Part shown: positions 56,947-64,000 of the stretch, piece by piece
Layout of the letters: each line of letters opens with the position of its first letter
How positions within the stretch are numbered: position 1 is the first letter of the stretch
NCBI GenBank assembly: GCA_016787665.1
Contig: JAEUUC010000006.1
Location: forward strand, 62,001-126,000
From: Cyclobacteriaceae bacterium
GTDB lineage: Bacteria > Bacteroidota > Bacteroidia > Cytophagales > Cyclobacteriaceae
Reading direction: 5' to 3'
DNA length: 64,000 bases
Translations under genes and position numbers: made by a program
Notes under the pieces: model-generated
What the model saw: only the letters and a program-made list of their open reading frames with translations
Databases searched by the model: none
Told to the model about the DNA's origin: nothing

Positions 56947-58098
56947 ATGAAGATTGGAATTGTCTGTTATCCCACCTTTGGCGGCAGTGGCGTGGTGGCC
57001 ACCGAACTGGGCAAGGCGCTCGCCAAAGAGGGGCACTCGATTCACTTCATTACTTATTCACAGCCAAGCCGGCTGGATTTTTTGAGTGAGAATTTATTTT
57101 ACCACGAAGTCGACTTCCACTCCTACCCACTTTTTGAGTACCCGCCTTACGAGTTGGCGTTGGCCAGCAAGATGGTGAGTGTCGTGAAAGATGAAAAGCT
57201 GGACTTGCTGCACGTGCACTATGCGATCCCCCACGCTTCGGCTGCCTACATGGCCAAGCAGATTTTGAAAACGGAGGGCATTTACATTCCGGTGGTAACC
57301 ACGTTGCACGGCACCGATATTACCCTGGTCGGCAAAGATGCTTCCTATGAGCCCGTGGTTACGTTTTCGATAAATCAGTCTGACGGAGTAACGGCCGTAT
57401 CGGAAGATTTGCGCAAAGAAACCTATGCGTCATTCCGCATCACGAATGACATTGAAGTCATCCCGAATTTTATCGATCTTGAAAAATTCAAGAAGCAGAA
57501 GAAAGATCACTTCAAAAAGGCAATCTGCCCGAATGGAGAAGCGTTGGTCGTTCACATTTCCAACTTCAGAAAGGTGAAACGGATTGGCGATGTCATGAGC
57601 GTGTTCTATAACATTCAGCAGGAGATACCGGCCAAGTTGTTGATGATTGGTGACGGACCGGAGCGGGCGAAGGCCGAAAAGCAGGCGCGTGAACTCGGCA
57701 TCCACGATAACGTGCGTTTCCTGGGCAAATTGGAGGCAGTGGAAGAAGTTTTGTCGGTGGCCGACCTATTTTTAATGCCCTCCGAGAAGGAGAGTTTTGG
57801 CCTGGCAGCCCTCGAGGCTATGGCCTGCGAAGTGCCCGTAATAAGCTCCAACACCGGGGGTTTACCCGAGCTCAACGTGCAGGGTATCACGGGCTTCCTA
57901 AGCAATGTGGGCGATGTGGAGGATATGACACGCAAGGCCCTGTTTATTCTCGATAAGAACAATTTGCCGGCCTTTAAGGCTAACGCACTCAAACGGGCAA
58001 AAGAATTCGATATTAGCCGGATACTGCCCCTGTATGAGTCCTATTATGAGCGGGTAATCAAACGGGTAGCCGGGAGCGTTCAACTGACGGGCTTGTAG
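56947..58098 (+). CDS. bshA: N-acetyl-alpha-D-glucosaminyl L-malate synthase
   Basis: A 383-residue GT-B glycosyltransferase that makes GlcNAc-malate, the first step of bacillithiol synthesis. The opening MKIGIVCYPTFGGSGVVATE, LHVHYAIPHASAAYMAKQIL, VTTLHGTDITLVGKD, and the donor-site block LMPSEKESFGLAALEAMACE are those of the BshA family. The ATG at 56947 is chosen; an ORF extension to 56875 overlaps the preceding gene. bshB and bshC are not in the window. Bacillithiol is a main low-molecular-weight thiol in Bacteroidota as well as Firmicutes. Confidence 0.93.
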   Translation: MKIGIVCYPTFGGSGVVATELGKALAKEGHSIHFITYSQPSRLDFLSENLFYHEVDFHSYPLFEYPPYELALASKMVSVVKDEKLDLLHVHYAIPHASAAYMAKQILKTEGIYIPVVTTLHGTDITLVGKDASYEPVVTFSINQSDGVTAVSEDLRKETYASFRITNDIEVIPNFIDLEKFKKQKKDHFKKAICPNGEALVVHISNFRKVKRIGDVMSVFYNIQQEIPAKLLMIGDGPERAKAEKQARELGIHDNVRFLGKLEAVEEVLSVADLFLMPSEKESFGLAALEAMACEVPVISSNTGGLPELNVQGITGFLSNVGDVEDMTRKALFILDKNNLPAFKANALKRAKEFDISRILPLYESYYERVIKRVAGSVQLTGL

Positions 58099-58123
58099 AA
58101 AAATACAGCCTCATATATTTTTG
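58093..58123 (+). promoter_or_regulatory. promoter for the fatty-acid hydroxylase gene
   Basis: TTG (58093-58095), 20 nt, TATTTTTG (58116-58123), a full consensus match ending 13 bp before the first ATG. It overlaps the end of bshA. Confidence 0.7.
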
Positions 58124-58136
58124 CGGACGAAAACTC

Positions 58137-58787
58137 ATGTGTGCTATGGTAGCGGAAGTAAAACCTCAAAGTAAAGGCACGAAAGTGCTATTCAAGAATC
58201 CGATCTTGGAAAAACTAAGCCGAACACACATTGCGGTTCCGTTGGTGATTTTCTTCAGTTATGCAGCAGGCCTGCTCTATTGGAGCGTCACGCACACCAC
58301 CTTAACCCCTCTGCTGACCACACTCCTGTTCTTTATCGGCTGGGTATTTTTTAGCTGGGTAGAGTATAACGTGCATCGGTATGTTTTCCACATGGGCACT
58401 CATACGGAGAAGCGTGCCAAGTTCCAGTACACCATGCATGGGGTACACCATGAGTTTCCCAAAGACAAAGATCGCCTCGCGATGCCGCCCGTATTGAGCA
58501 TCACCATCGCCACCCTCCTGCTGTTTGCTTTCCGTTTGATCTTAGGCGACCTGGTTTTTGCATTCCTCCCGGGGTTTCTGGTCGGATATGCCATGTACCT
58601 CATGGTTCACTATATGGTGCACGCCTATCAGCCTCCGCGTAACTTCCTGAAACACCTGTGGATCAACCATAGTGTACATCACTATAAAAACGGGGCGGTC
58701 GTTTTTGGTGTATCGTCACCGCTATGGGATTACATCTATGGCACGATGACGGAAAAAAATCCGACACAAACACAAAAAGCCGCATAA
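58137..58787 (+). CDS. sterol desaturase / fatty-acid hydroxylase family protein
   Basis: A 216-residue membrane di-iron enzyme. The histidine boxes are EYNVHRYVFH, HGVHHEFP, HYMVHAY and NHSVHHY, spaced as in fatty-acid 2-hydroxylases, with four hydrophobic segments around them. In Bacteroidota such enzymes hydroxylate fatty acyl chains, for instance in sphingolipids or ornithine lipids; the substrate here is not shown. ATGs at 58137 and 58146 are both possible. It has its own promoter and a terminator whose hairpin includes the stop codon in the loop. Confidence 0.88.
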   Translation: MCAMVAEVKPQSKGTKVLFKNPILEKLSRTHIAVPLVIFFSYAAGLLYWSVTHTTLTPLLTTLLFFIGWVFFSWVEYNVHRYVFHMGTHTEKRAKFQYTMHGVHHEFPKDKDRLAMPPVLSITIATLLLFAFRLILGDLVFAFLPGFLVGYAMYLMVHYMVHAYQPPRNFLKHLWINHSVHHYKNGAVVFGVSSPLWDYIYGTMTEKNPTQTQKAA

Positions 58788-58799
58788 GCGGCTTTTTTT
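58776..58799 (+). terminator. terminator overlapping the hydroxylase stop codon
   Basis: AAAGCCGC (58776-58783) / GCGGCTTT (58788-58795) with the TAA stop (58785-58787) in the loop, then a T run to 58799. Confidence 0.85.
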
Positions 58800-58820
58800 A
58801 TTCAAATCCTTTCGGAAAAA

Positions 58821-58940
58821 TCAGATTCGTTTTTGCTGTTCGGCCTTAGGGGCTTTCGAGTAGGTAGGGCAGCTATAGCTGGCACAAGAGGCTACCAGCA
58901 GGGTTAGGGCCGCCAGTGTAATCAGGGTCACTCGTTTCAT
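58821..58940 (-). CDS. 39-residue small lipoprotein
   Basis: Short reading frame with a clear lipoprotein signal: it begins MKRVTLITLAALTLLVASC, the Cys at position 19 following the lipobox VAS, and the mature part (CASYSCPTYSKAPKAEQQ region) is 21 residues with a second Cys. A matching promoter lies upstream at 58969-58997 and the gene converges on the fatty-acid hydroxylase terminator. Very small lipoproteins of this style are common in Bacteroidota; function unknown. The signal peptide and promoter together support a real gene despite the length. Confidence 0.72.
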   Translation of the reverse strand: MKRVTLITLAALTLLVASCASYSCPTYSKAPKAEQQKRI

Positions 58941-58968
58941 GTTTCTGGTATTTTTCGGTTACTACGTA

Positions 58969-58997
58969 CAAAAGTAGAAATTGGTTCCCATACCCAA
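58969..58997 (-). promoter_or_regulatory. promoter for the small lipoprotein gene
   Basis: On the minus strand TTG (58997-58995, within TTTTGG), 18 nt, TACTTTTG (58976-58969), 28 bp before the ATG. The remaining A/T-rich sequence to 59108 precedes the VWA gene and shows no promoter that I can defend. Confidence 0.6.
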
Positions 58998-59108
58998 AAC
59001 TGTCTTTTCCCAAATTTTATTATCTCATTTGGCCAAATTAGAAACATACCGGAAGAAAAATTGGTTATTTAGGCAGATTTCAAAAGGTTAATATTCCATT
59101 AAATAGTC

Positions 59109-60206
59109 ATGCTCGGTCACCGATTTGCCCACTATACACCCCCGGCCCAATCAGGGAAATCGGATTTCGAACGCCTGCTGAAAATTTTCATGCAACTGGT
59201 GCTGATCACCTCCGGCAACGTGAGCGAAGCCTTGCAGTGGCTCACGGAAGTAGACCGCCAGTATGGATTGACCAACGACCAATACGGAATGGGGGACTTT
59301 ATTGAAGACCTGAAGAAAAACGGGTACATCACCGAGGATGGGCCCCGGGGCGAATACCGGCTAAATGCCCGCTCGGAGCAGAGCCTTCGGCAGTCAGCCC
59401 TGGAGGAAATCTTTGGGAAGCTGAAAAAAACGAAATCAGGTGAGCACAAAACACCGCATGCCGGCCGGGGCGATGAGTTAAATACCGATCGCAGAGACTA
59501 CGAGTTTGGCGATACCATGGAGCAAATCGCCATGACCGACTCCATCCGCAACGCACAGATCAATCATGGCTTTGAAGACTTCACCATGACTGAGGATGAT
59601 CTGGAAGTGGTGGAAAGTGAGTTCAAGGCGCAGACCTCCACGGTGCTCATGATCGACATTTCGCATTCCATGATCCTGTACGGGGAGGACCGCATCACGC
59701 CCGCCAAGAAGGTGGCCATGGCGCTGGCCGAACTGATCACTAAGAAGTATCCCAAAGACACCCTCGACATCCTGGTTTTTGGCGATGACGCGTGGCAGAT
59801 CGAAATCAAAGACCTGCCCTACCTCCAGGTGGGCCCCTACCACACCAACACCGTGGCCGGATTGGAGCTGGCGATGGACATTTTGCGCAGGCGCAAAAAC
59901 AGCAACAAGCAAATTTTTATGATCACCGATGGCAAACCCACCTGCCTGAAACAAGGAATCAAGTACTACAAAAACAGCTTTGGGCTTGACAGCAAGATCC
60001 TGAACCGCACGTTGGCTCTCGCCACCCAGTTGCGCAAAATCAAAATACCGGTTACCACGTTCATGATCGCTACCGACCCCTATCTGAAATCTTTCGTGCG
60101 CGATTTTACCATGGCCAACAATGGTAACGCCTACTACAGCAGTTTGCAGGGACTGGGCAACCTGGTATTCGAAGATTTCAAAAGGAACCGAACCAAGCGC
60201 GTGTAA
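59109..60206 (+). CDS. VWA-domain protein (ChlD-like)
   Basis: A 365-residue cytoplasmic protein. The C-terminal half (about 175-350) is a von Willebrand factor A domain with an intact metal-ion-dependent adhesion site: Asp183-Ile-Ser185-His-Ser187, then a Thr loop (HTNTVAGLELA) and ITDGKPT. The N-terminal 170 residues are helical and include a winged-helix-like region, without membrane segments. The next gene, 39 bp on, is a MoxR/ChlI-type AAA ATPase; such pairs act as ATP-driven metal-insertion or protein-remodelling machines. The substrate is unknown. Confidence 0.88.
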   Translation: MLGHRFAHYTPPAQSGKSDFERLLKIFMQLVLITSGNVSEALQWLTEVDRQYGLTNDQYGMGDFIEDLKKNGYITEDGPRGEYRLNARSEQSLRQSALEEIFGKLKKTKSGEHKTPHAGRGDELNTDRRDYEFGDTMEQIAMTDSIRNAQINHGFEDFTMTEDDLEVVESEFKAQTSTVLMIDISHSMILYGEDRITPAKKVAMALAELITKKYPKDTLDILVFGDDAWQIEIKDLPYLQVGPYHTNTVAGLELAMDILRRRKNSNKQIFMITDGKPTCLKQGIKYYKNSFGLDSKILNRTLALATQLRKIKIPVTTFMIATDPYLKSFVRDFTMANNGNAYYSSLQGLGNLVFEDFKRNRTKRV

Positions 60207-60245
60207 ACGTCAGGTTTGCGGCTGTATTCAATTCATCAACGCTTC

Positions 60246-61778
60246 ATGAAAGATCACAACAAAATAAAAACGCTCGCCCAACTGAAAGGGGCAGGTTACC
60301 ACGCCCGGAGTATTAAACAGGAACTGCGGCACAACCTCATTCAAAAACTGCAGCACCGCGAAAATGTCTTTGCCGGCATCTGGGGATATGAAGAGACCGT
60401 GATTCCCGACCTTGAGCGGGCCATCCTCGCTGGCCATGACATCAACCTGCTGGGCTTACGCGGGCAGGCCAAGACCCGGCTCGCCCGCCTCATGGTTAAT
60501 CTTCTGGACGAATACGTACCGGTCATAGAAGGCTCGGAACTTAATGACGATCCACTGGCTCCCCTCTCGCGGTTTGGCCGCGACCTGGTAGCGGAGTTGG
60601 GCGACCACACGCCCATCGCGTGGCTGCACCGAAACGACCGATACACGGAGAAGCTCGCCACACCCGATGTATCCATAGCGGATTTGATCGGAGATGTAGA
60701 CCCCATTAAAGCAGCCGCCCTCAAGCTGCCGTACGCAGATGAACGCGTGATCCATTTCGGCCTGATCCCCCGCTCTCACCGCTGCATCTTCGTGATCAAC
60801 GAATTGCCTGACCTTCAGGCGCGGATACAGGTGGCATTGTTTAACATCTTGCAAGAGGGCGACATCCAGATTCGTGGCTTCAAACTGCGACTTCCACTCG
60901 ATATTCAATTCGTGTTCACGGCCAACCCCGAAGACTATACCAACCGGGGTAGTATCGTAACCCCGCTGAAGGACCGAATCGACAGTCAGATCATTACGCA
61001 CTATCCTAAGTCCATTGACATCGGGCGTAAGATCACCGAGCAGGAAGCACGGCTGGACGCGGCCCAGCGGCACCGCGTTACGGTAAACGACATCGCCAAA
61101 GACCTCATCGAGCAAATAGCCTTTGAGGCACGCAAGAGCGAATACGTAGATGCGAAAAGTGGCGTCTCGGCACGCCTGACCATTTCGGCTTTTGAAAACC
61201 TGGTGGCCGCAGCTGAACGAAGGGCACTGATTAACCAGGAGAACCAAACCGCCATTCGCATCAGTGACTTTGTTGGCGTGGTACCGGCCATCACCGGCAA
61301 AGTAGAACTGGTGTACGAGGGCGAGCAGGAAGGGCCCGGCATTGTGGCGCAAAACCTGATTGGCAAAGCGCTGCGTACCGAGTTTGTCAAATACTTTCCG
61401 GACCCGGATACTTTTCGCAAGCAGAAAGAAAAAAGCCCCTACAAAAAAATCACGAATTGGTTTGGTGAGGGCAATACGGTGGACCTGCTGAATGACATGA
61501 CTGCAGCCGATTATGAAAAGGCGCTCAGGGGCGTGCCTGGGCTGGCCGACCTGGTCAAGTTATTTTATAAAGGCGATAGCGCGTTGAATTTGTTTCTGAT
61601 GGAGTTTGCCCTGCATGGCCTGGCCGAATACAGCATGCTCAGCAAGCATCCCCTTACGGCCGGTCTTCATTTCAAAGACTTGATGAGCTCGATGTTCACC
61701 ATGCCCCAACCGGGCGAAGAAGATGAGGACGAGGCCGCTGATGAAGATGACGAGGACCAGCCACGAGGCAGGCGATAG
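60246..61778 (+). CDS. MoxR/ChlI-type AAA+ ATPase
   Basis: A 510-residue AAA+ ATPase of the magnesium-chelatase ChlI/MoxR kind. Walker A is GLRGQAKT (70-77), Walker B CIFVINELPD, sensor 1 region FTANPEDYTNRG with a PLKDRIDSQI arginine-finger area. The last part has a strongly acidic tail (EEDEDEAADEDDEDQ) ending in RGRR. An in-frame TTG at 60216 is possible but the ATG at 60246 gives the better N-terminus. It follows the VWA gene and precedes an AlbA_2 gene after 2 bp, forming a likely three-gene unit. Confidence 0.9.
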   Translation: MKDHNKIKTLAQLKGAGYHARSIKQELRHNLIQKLQHRENVFAGIWGYEETVIPDLERAILAGHDINLLGLRGQAKTRLARLMVNLLDEYVPVIEGSELNDDPLAPLSRFGRDLVAELGDHTPIAWLHRNDRYTEKLATPDVSIADLIGDVDPIKAAALKLPYADERVIHFGLIPRSHRCIFVINELPDLQARIQVALFNILQEGDIQIRGFKLRLPLDIQFVFTANPEDYTNRGSIVTPLKDRIDSQIITHYPKSIDIGRKITEQEARLDAAQRHRVTVNDIAKDLIEQIAFEARKSEYVDAKSGVSARLTISAFENLVAAAERRALINQENQTAIRISDFVGVVPAITGKVELVYEGEQEGPGIVAQNLIGKALRTEFVKYFPDPDTFRKQKEKSPYKKITNWFGEGNTVDLLNDMTAADYEKALRGVPGLADLVKLFYKGDSALNLFLMEFALHGLAEYSMLSKHPLTAGLHFKDLMSSMFTMPQPGEEDEDEAADEDDEDQPRGRR

Positions 61779-61780
61779 CG

Positions 61781-62446
61781 GTGAGGGTAGAGCAACAGCA
61801 CGAGGTGAACGCCACCGGGCTGCGGGAACTCCGCCAGTTGATTGCCGCTGGCGAAGGTCTGCATCTGGAGTTTAAACTGAAAGCCACCCACCCCGACAAA
61901 ATTGTGCGCGAAATGCTGGCCTTTGCGAACACGGCTGGTGGCACCCTTTTGGTGGGAGTTGAAGATGACGGACGTATTCAAGGTCTGAAATACCCCGAGG
62001 AGGAATTGCTCGTCATTCAGCAGGAAGCACGCCACTGCAAACCCGCGTTGAACTTCGTGCACCGTTTCATTTCGGTAAACAATAAAAGAAGCGTGCTGGA
62101 ATTGCAAGTGCCGCTGAGCGCGCGAAGGCCGCACTACTACATCGTGCGGGGGAGCGCCCCAGCCTGTTTCGTGCGGTCACGTGACATGAGTCTGCGGGCC
62201 AGTCGCGAAATGGCGGAAATCGTAAGGCGAGCGAAAAAAGAAAAGGACACCCGCTTTCACTATGGCGAAGCCGAACAGAAGCTGATGGCCTACCTGGGTA
62301 TGAACCCACATATCACACTCGATCAGTTTCGCGCCCTGGCGCGGCTAAGCCGGTTTCAGGCATCGCGCAAGCTCATCTTGCTGGTGCTGGCGCGTGTCCT
62401 TCAGATTCTACCGACCGAGAAGGGCGACTTGTACTTACCGAGATGA
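61781..62446 (+). CDS. AlbA_2 (Schlafen-type) domain protein
   Basis: A 221-residue protein with an N-terminal AlbA_2 domain (about 22-145): Glu30-Phe-Lys32, MLAFANTAGGTLLVGVEDDG (45-64) and a VRGSAPACFVRSRDMSLRAS segment. The C-terminal 80 residues look like a winged-helix DNA- or RNA-binding domain (MAYLGMNPHITLDQFRAL). The start appears to be the GTG at 61781, 2 bp after the AAA gene. Proteins of this family are often transcription regulators or Schlafen-related nucleases; the Glu and Lys needed for a nuclease centre are partly visible. Its tight coupling with VWA and AAA genes is unusual. Confidence 0.82.
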   Translation: MRVEQQHEVNATGLRELRQLIAAGEGLHLEFKLKATHPDKIVREMLAFANTAGGTLLVGVEDDGRIQGLKYPEEELLVIQQEARHCKPALNFVHRFISVNNKRSVLELQVPLSARRPHYYIVRGSAPACFVRSRDMSLRASREMAEIVRRAKKEKDTRFHYGEAEQKLMAYLGMNPHITLDQFRALARLSRFQASRKLILLVLARVLQILPTEKGDLYLPR

Positions 62447-62498
62447 CGTTATCGTTACCAAATCGTTACCTGACAAAAGTAAATTCTTAGCCTGTCGG

Positions 62499-62612
62499 TT
62501 GGATAAATTCAGGAGGCTCTGTAAGTTTAACCATCGATTGGACTGTCGCGAAGATACCAAGTGCCCTAACGATGCCCCAGGTGGTATTGTGAGGGTGGTG
62601 TCTCCGCGATTT
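62499..62612 (+). promoter_or_regulatory. candidate phoH promoter and structured leader
   Basis: TTG (62499-62501), 20 nt, TAAGTTTA (62522-62529, one mismatch to TAnnTTTG). It is followed by a long hairpin: 62547-62559 pairs with 62596-62608 at 12 of 13 positions, including one G-T pair, extended by CCCT/AGGG (62564-62567 / 62592-62595) and ATGCC/GGTAT (62572-62576 / 62583-62587), then ATTTTCGTTTT. It may be a terminator of the AlbA_2 gene, a leader of phoH or a small RNA. The gap (62447-62694) otherwise holds nothing that I recognise. Confidence 0.45.
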
Positions 62613-62694
62613 TCGTTTTAATCGCCCGTTGTTGCCCAACCTTCTCAGGCGGAGAAGCCGGTAGCCGCGGTATCACTCACCCACTTTTTCAGCT

Positions 62695-64000
62695 ATGTCA
62701 AAAACCACTAAGAAGACAGAAAAGAAAATTTTTGTTCTCGACACGTCAGTCATCATCTACGAACACAACAGCATCCTCAACTTTGACGAACACGACATCG
62801 GCATCCCGATAACGGTGCTGGAGGAACTGGACAATTTCAAGAAGGGAAACGACACCAAGAACTTTGAAGCCCGTGAGTTCATTCGCCTCATCGACAAACT
62901 GGCCAAGAACCACATGCTGCACCAGTGGAACCCCATCAATGGTAAGGGCAAAGGGGATTTTAAAGTGCTGATGGATACCGGTGGCAATGGCTCGGTGGAT
63001 GCCAACAAAGTTTTCAATGAAGACAAGGCTGACCACCGCATTCTCAACTCGGCCTTGTTACTGCAAAAGGAAGAAAAAGGCCGGAAAGTCATTCTGGTTT
63101 CCAAAGACATTAACCTCCGGTTGAAGGCTAAAGCGCTGGGACTGCAGGCCGAGGATTACACCACCGGGAAAATCCAAAACATCAATTCGCTGCACACCGG
63201 CAAAACGGTAATTGACGAAGTGAATCCCGAAGTGATCAACCTGCTGTACGACAAAGGCTACTGCCCGCCCGAGGAGGTGTTAGGCAAGGAGGTTCCGCGA
63301 AAAAATCATTACTACATATTCAGAAGCGGAAAAAAATCGGTGCTCGCGTTTTACAACTCGGCCAACGGTATGGTCGAACAAGTGGAGAAACGAAATGCGT
63401 ACGGTATCAAACCGCGAAATGCCGAACAGGCCTTTGCCATACACGCAGTACTAAAACCGGAAATCAAACTGGTGAGCATGCAAGGCGTTGCCGGCACCGG
63501 AAAAACCCTGATTGCACTGGCCGCTGCGTTGGAACAAAAACGCGAGTACAAACAGATTTACCTCGCGCGGCCCATCGTACCGCTGAGCAACAAGGACATC
63601 GGCTACCTGCCAGGCGACATCAAGTCGAAGCTGAACCCCTACATGGAACCGCTGTGGGACAACCTGAAATTTATCCAGAACCAGTACAGCGAATCGGATA
63701 AGGAGTATTCGAAGATTACAGAAATGGTGCAAAACGAAAAACTGGTGATCACCCCGCTCGCCTACATCCGCGGGCGGAGTTTGTCCAATATTTGTTTCAT
63801 CGTGGACGAGGCCCAGAACCTGACGCCCCATGAGGTAAAAACGATTATTACCCGGGCTGGTGAAAACACCAAGATCATCTTCACGGGTGACATCTACCAG
63901 ATCGATACCCCCTACCTTGACTCGCAGAGTAACGGCCTGTCGTACCTCATCGACCGGCTGAAGGACCACGAACTGTACGCGCATGTTACGTTGGAGAAAG
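62695..64000 (+). CDS. phoH: PIN-domain PhoH family protein, 3' end cut by window
   Basis: An open frame from the ATG at 62695 to the window edge (435 codons, no stop). The N-terminal PIN ribonuclease domain (about 11-150) has the first acidic residue Asp16 in FVLDTSVI and further acidic residues in LEELDNF and FNEDKADHRI. The C-terminal PhoH ATPase domain has Walker A GVAGTGKT (264-271) and Walker B VDEAQN (Asp371). Proteins of this layout (PhoH2) are RNA helicase-nucleases. It follows the AlbA_2 gene after a 248-bp gap with a structured leader. Confidence 0.92.
   Translation, partial: MSKTTKKTEKKIFVLDTSVIIYEHNSILNFDEHDIGIPITVLEELDNFKKGNDTKNFEAREFIRLIDKLAKNHMLHQWNPINGKGKGDFKVLMDTGGNGSVDANKVFNEDKADHRILNSALLLQKEEKGRKVILVSKDINLRLKAKALGLQAEDYTTGKIQNINSLHTGKTVIDEVNPEVINLLYDKGYCPPEEVLGKEVPRKNHYYIFRSGKKSVLAFYNSANGMVEQVEKRNAYGIKPRNAEQAFAIHAVLKPEIKLVSMQGVAGTGKTLIALAAALEQKREYKQIYLARPIVPLSNKDIGYLPGDIKSKLNPYMEPLWDNLKFIQNQYSESDKEYSKITEMVQNEKLVITPLAYIRGRSLSNICFIVDEAQNLTPHEVKTIITRAGENTKIIFTGDIYQIDTPYLDSQSNGLSYLIDRLKDHELYAHVTLEK

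Noticed and set aside
62394..62621. A 75-codon frame before phoH
   Set aside because: No homology-like features; it covers the structured gap and overlaps the AlbA_2 end.

Overview
The window comes from a member of the Bacteroidota, most likely a Cytophagales-type bacterium. Four things point there. Promoters match the Bacteroidota form (TTG, 18-20 nt, TAnnTTTG) and start codons lack Shine-Dalgarno sequences. There is a bacillithiol gene (bshA). An Oar-like TonB-dependent receptor and an OmpA protein with PD40 repeats are present. Membrane proteins and the small-lipoprotein style are also typical. No rRNA, tRNA, CRISPR array, prophage or intact insertion sequence was seen.

Left part (1-26.4 kb). 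It opens with the end of aroE and with uvrB. Next comes an NAD/tryptophan block: a NadR-like ribosylnicotinamide kinase and PnuC overlap each other and follow an aldehyde dehydrogenase of the aminomuconate-semialdehyde type. On the opposite strand lie 3-hydroxyanthranilate dioxygenase, a DinB-fold protein, kynureninase and kynurenine monooxygenase. An OmpA/PD40 protein and an atypical SDR sit between the two halves. Then follow MltF, a large TonB-dependent receptor, an M14 peptidase, a protein of unknown function, a GltB-like FMN protein, rhlE, eno, a four-helix-bundle element and carA. A REP-like palindromic repeat separates rhlE and eno.

Centre (26.5-41.1 kb). A continuous minus-strand operon of 29 genes runs from rplC to rplQ (S10, spc and alpha operons fused) and includes secY, map, infA, rpmJ and rpoA. 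It has a canonical promoter before rplC, a second one inside the operon before rpsH, and a strong terminator after rplQ. Both promoters are followed at once by a GC-rich hairpin. rpsJ is not at the front.

Right part (41.2-64 kb). This holds an iron/B12-type ABC permease and ATPase, and an enolase-superfamily epimerase with a DUF1611 protein and a serine-hydrolase lipoprotein; the epimerase/DUF1611 pair resembles DgcA/DgcN of D-glutamate catabolism. It continues with rlmN, a periplasmic protein of unknown function, two rhomboid proteases, mutL, a GH3/beta-lactamase fusion, bshA, a fatty-acid hydroxylase, a 39-residue lipoprotein, a VWA / MoxR-type AAA / AlbA_2 trio and a PIN-PhoH gene that runs off the end.

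The items most worth following up are the hairpin leaders (rplC, rpsH, rhlE, phoH), the VWA-AAA-AlbA_2 module, the DgcA/DgcN-like pair, and enzymes with altered catalytic motifs (SDR, GH3 half of the fusion, MutL). No single clearly new system stands out; all functional claims rest on reading motifs by eye, without database searches.
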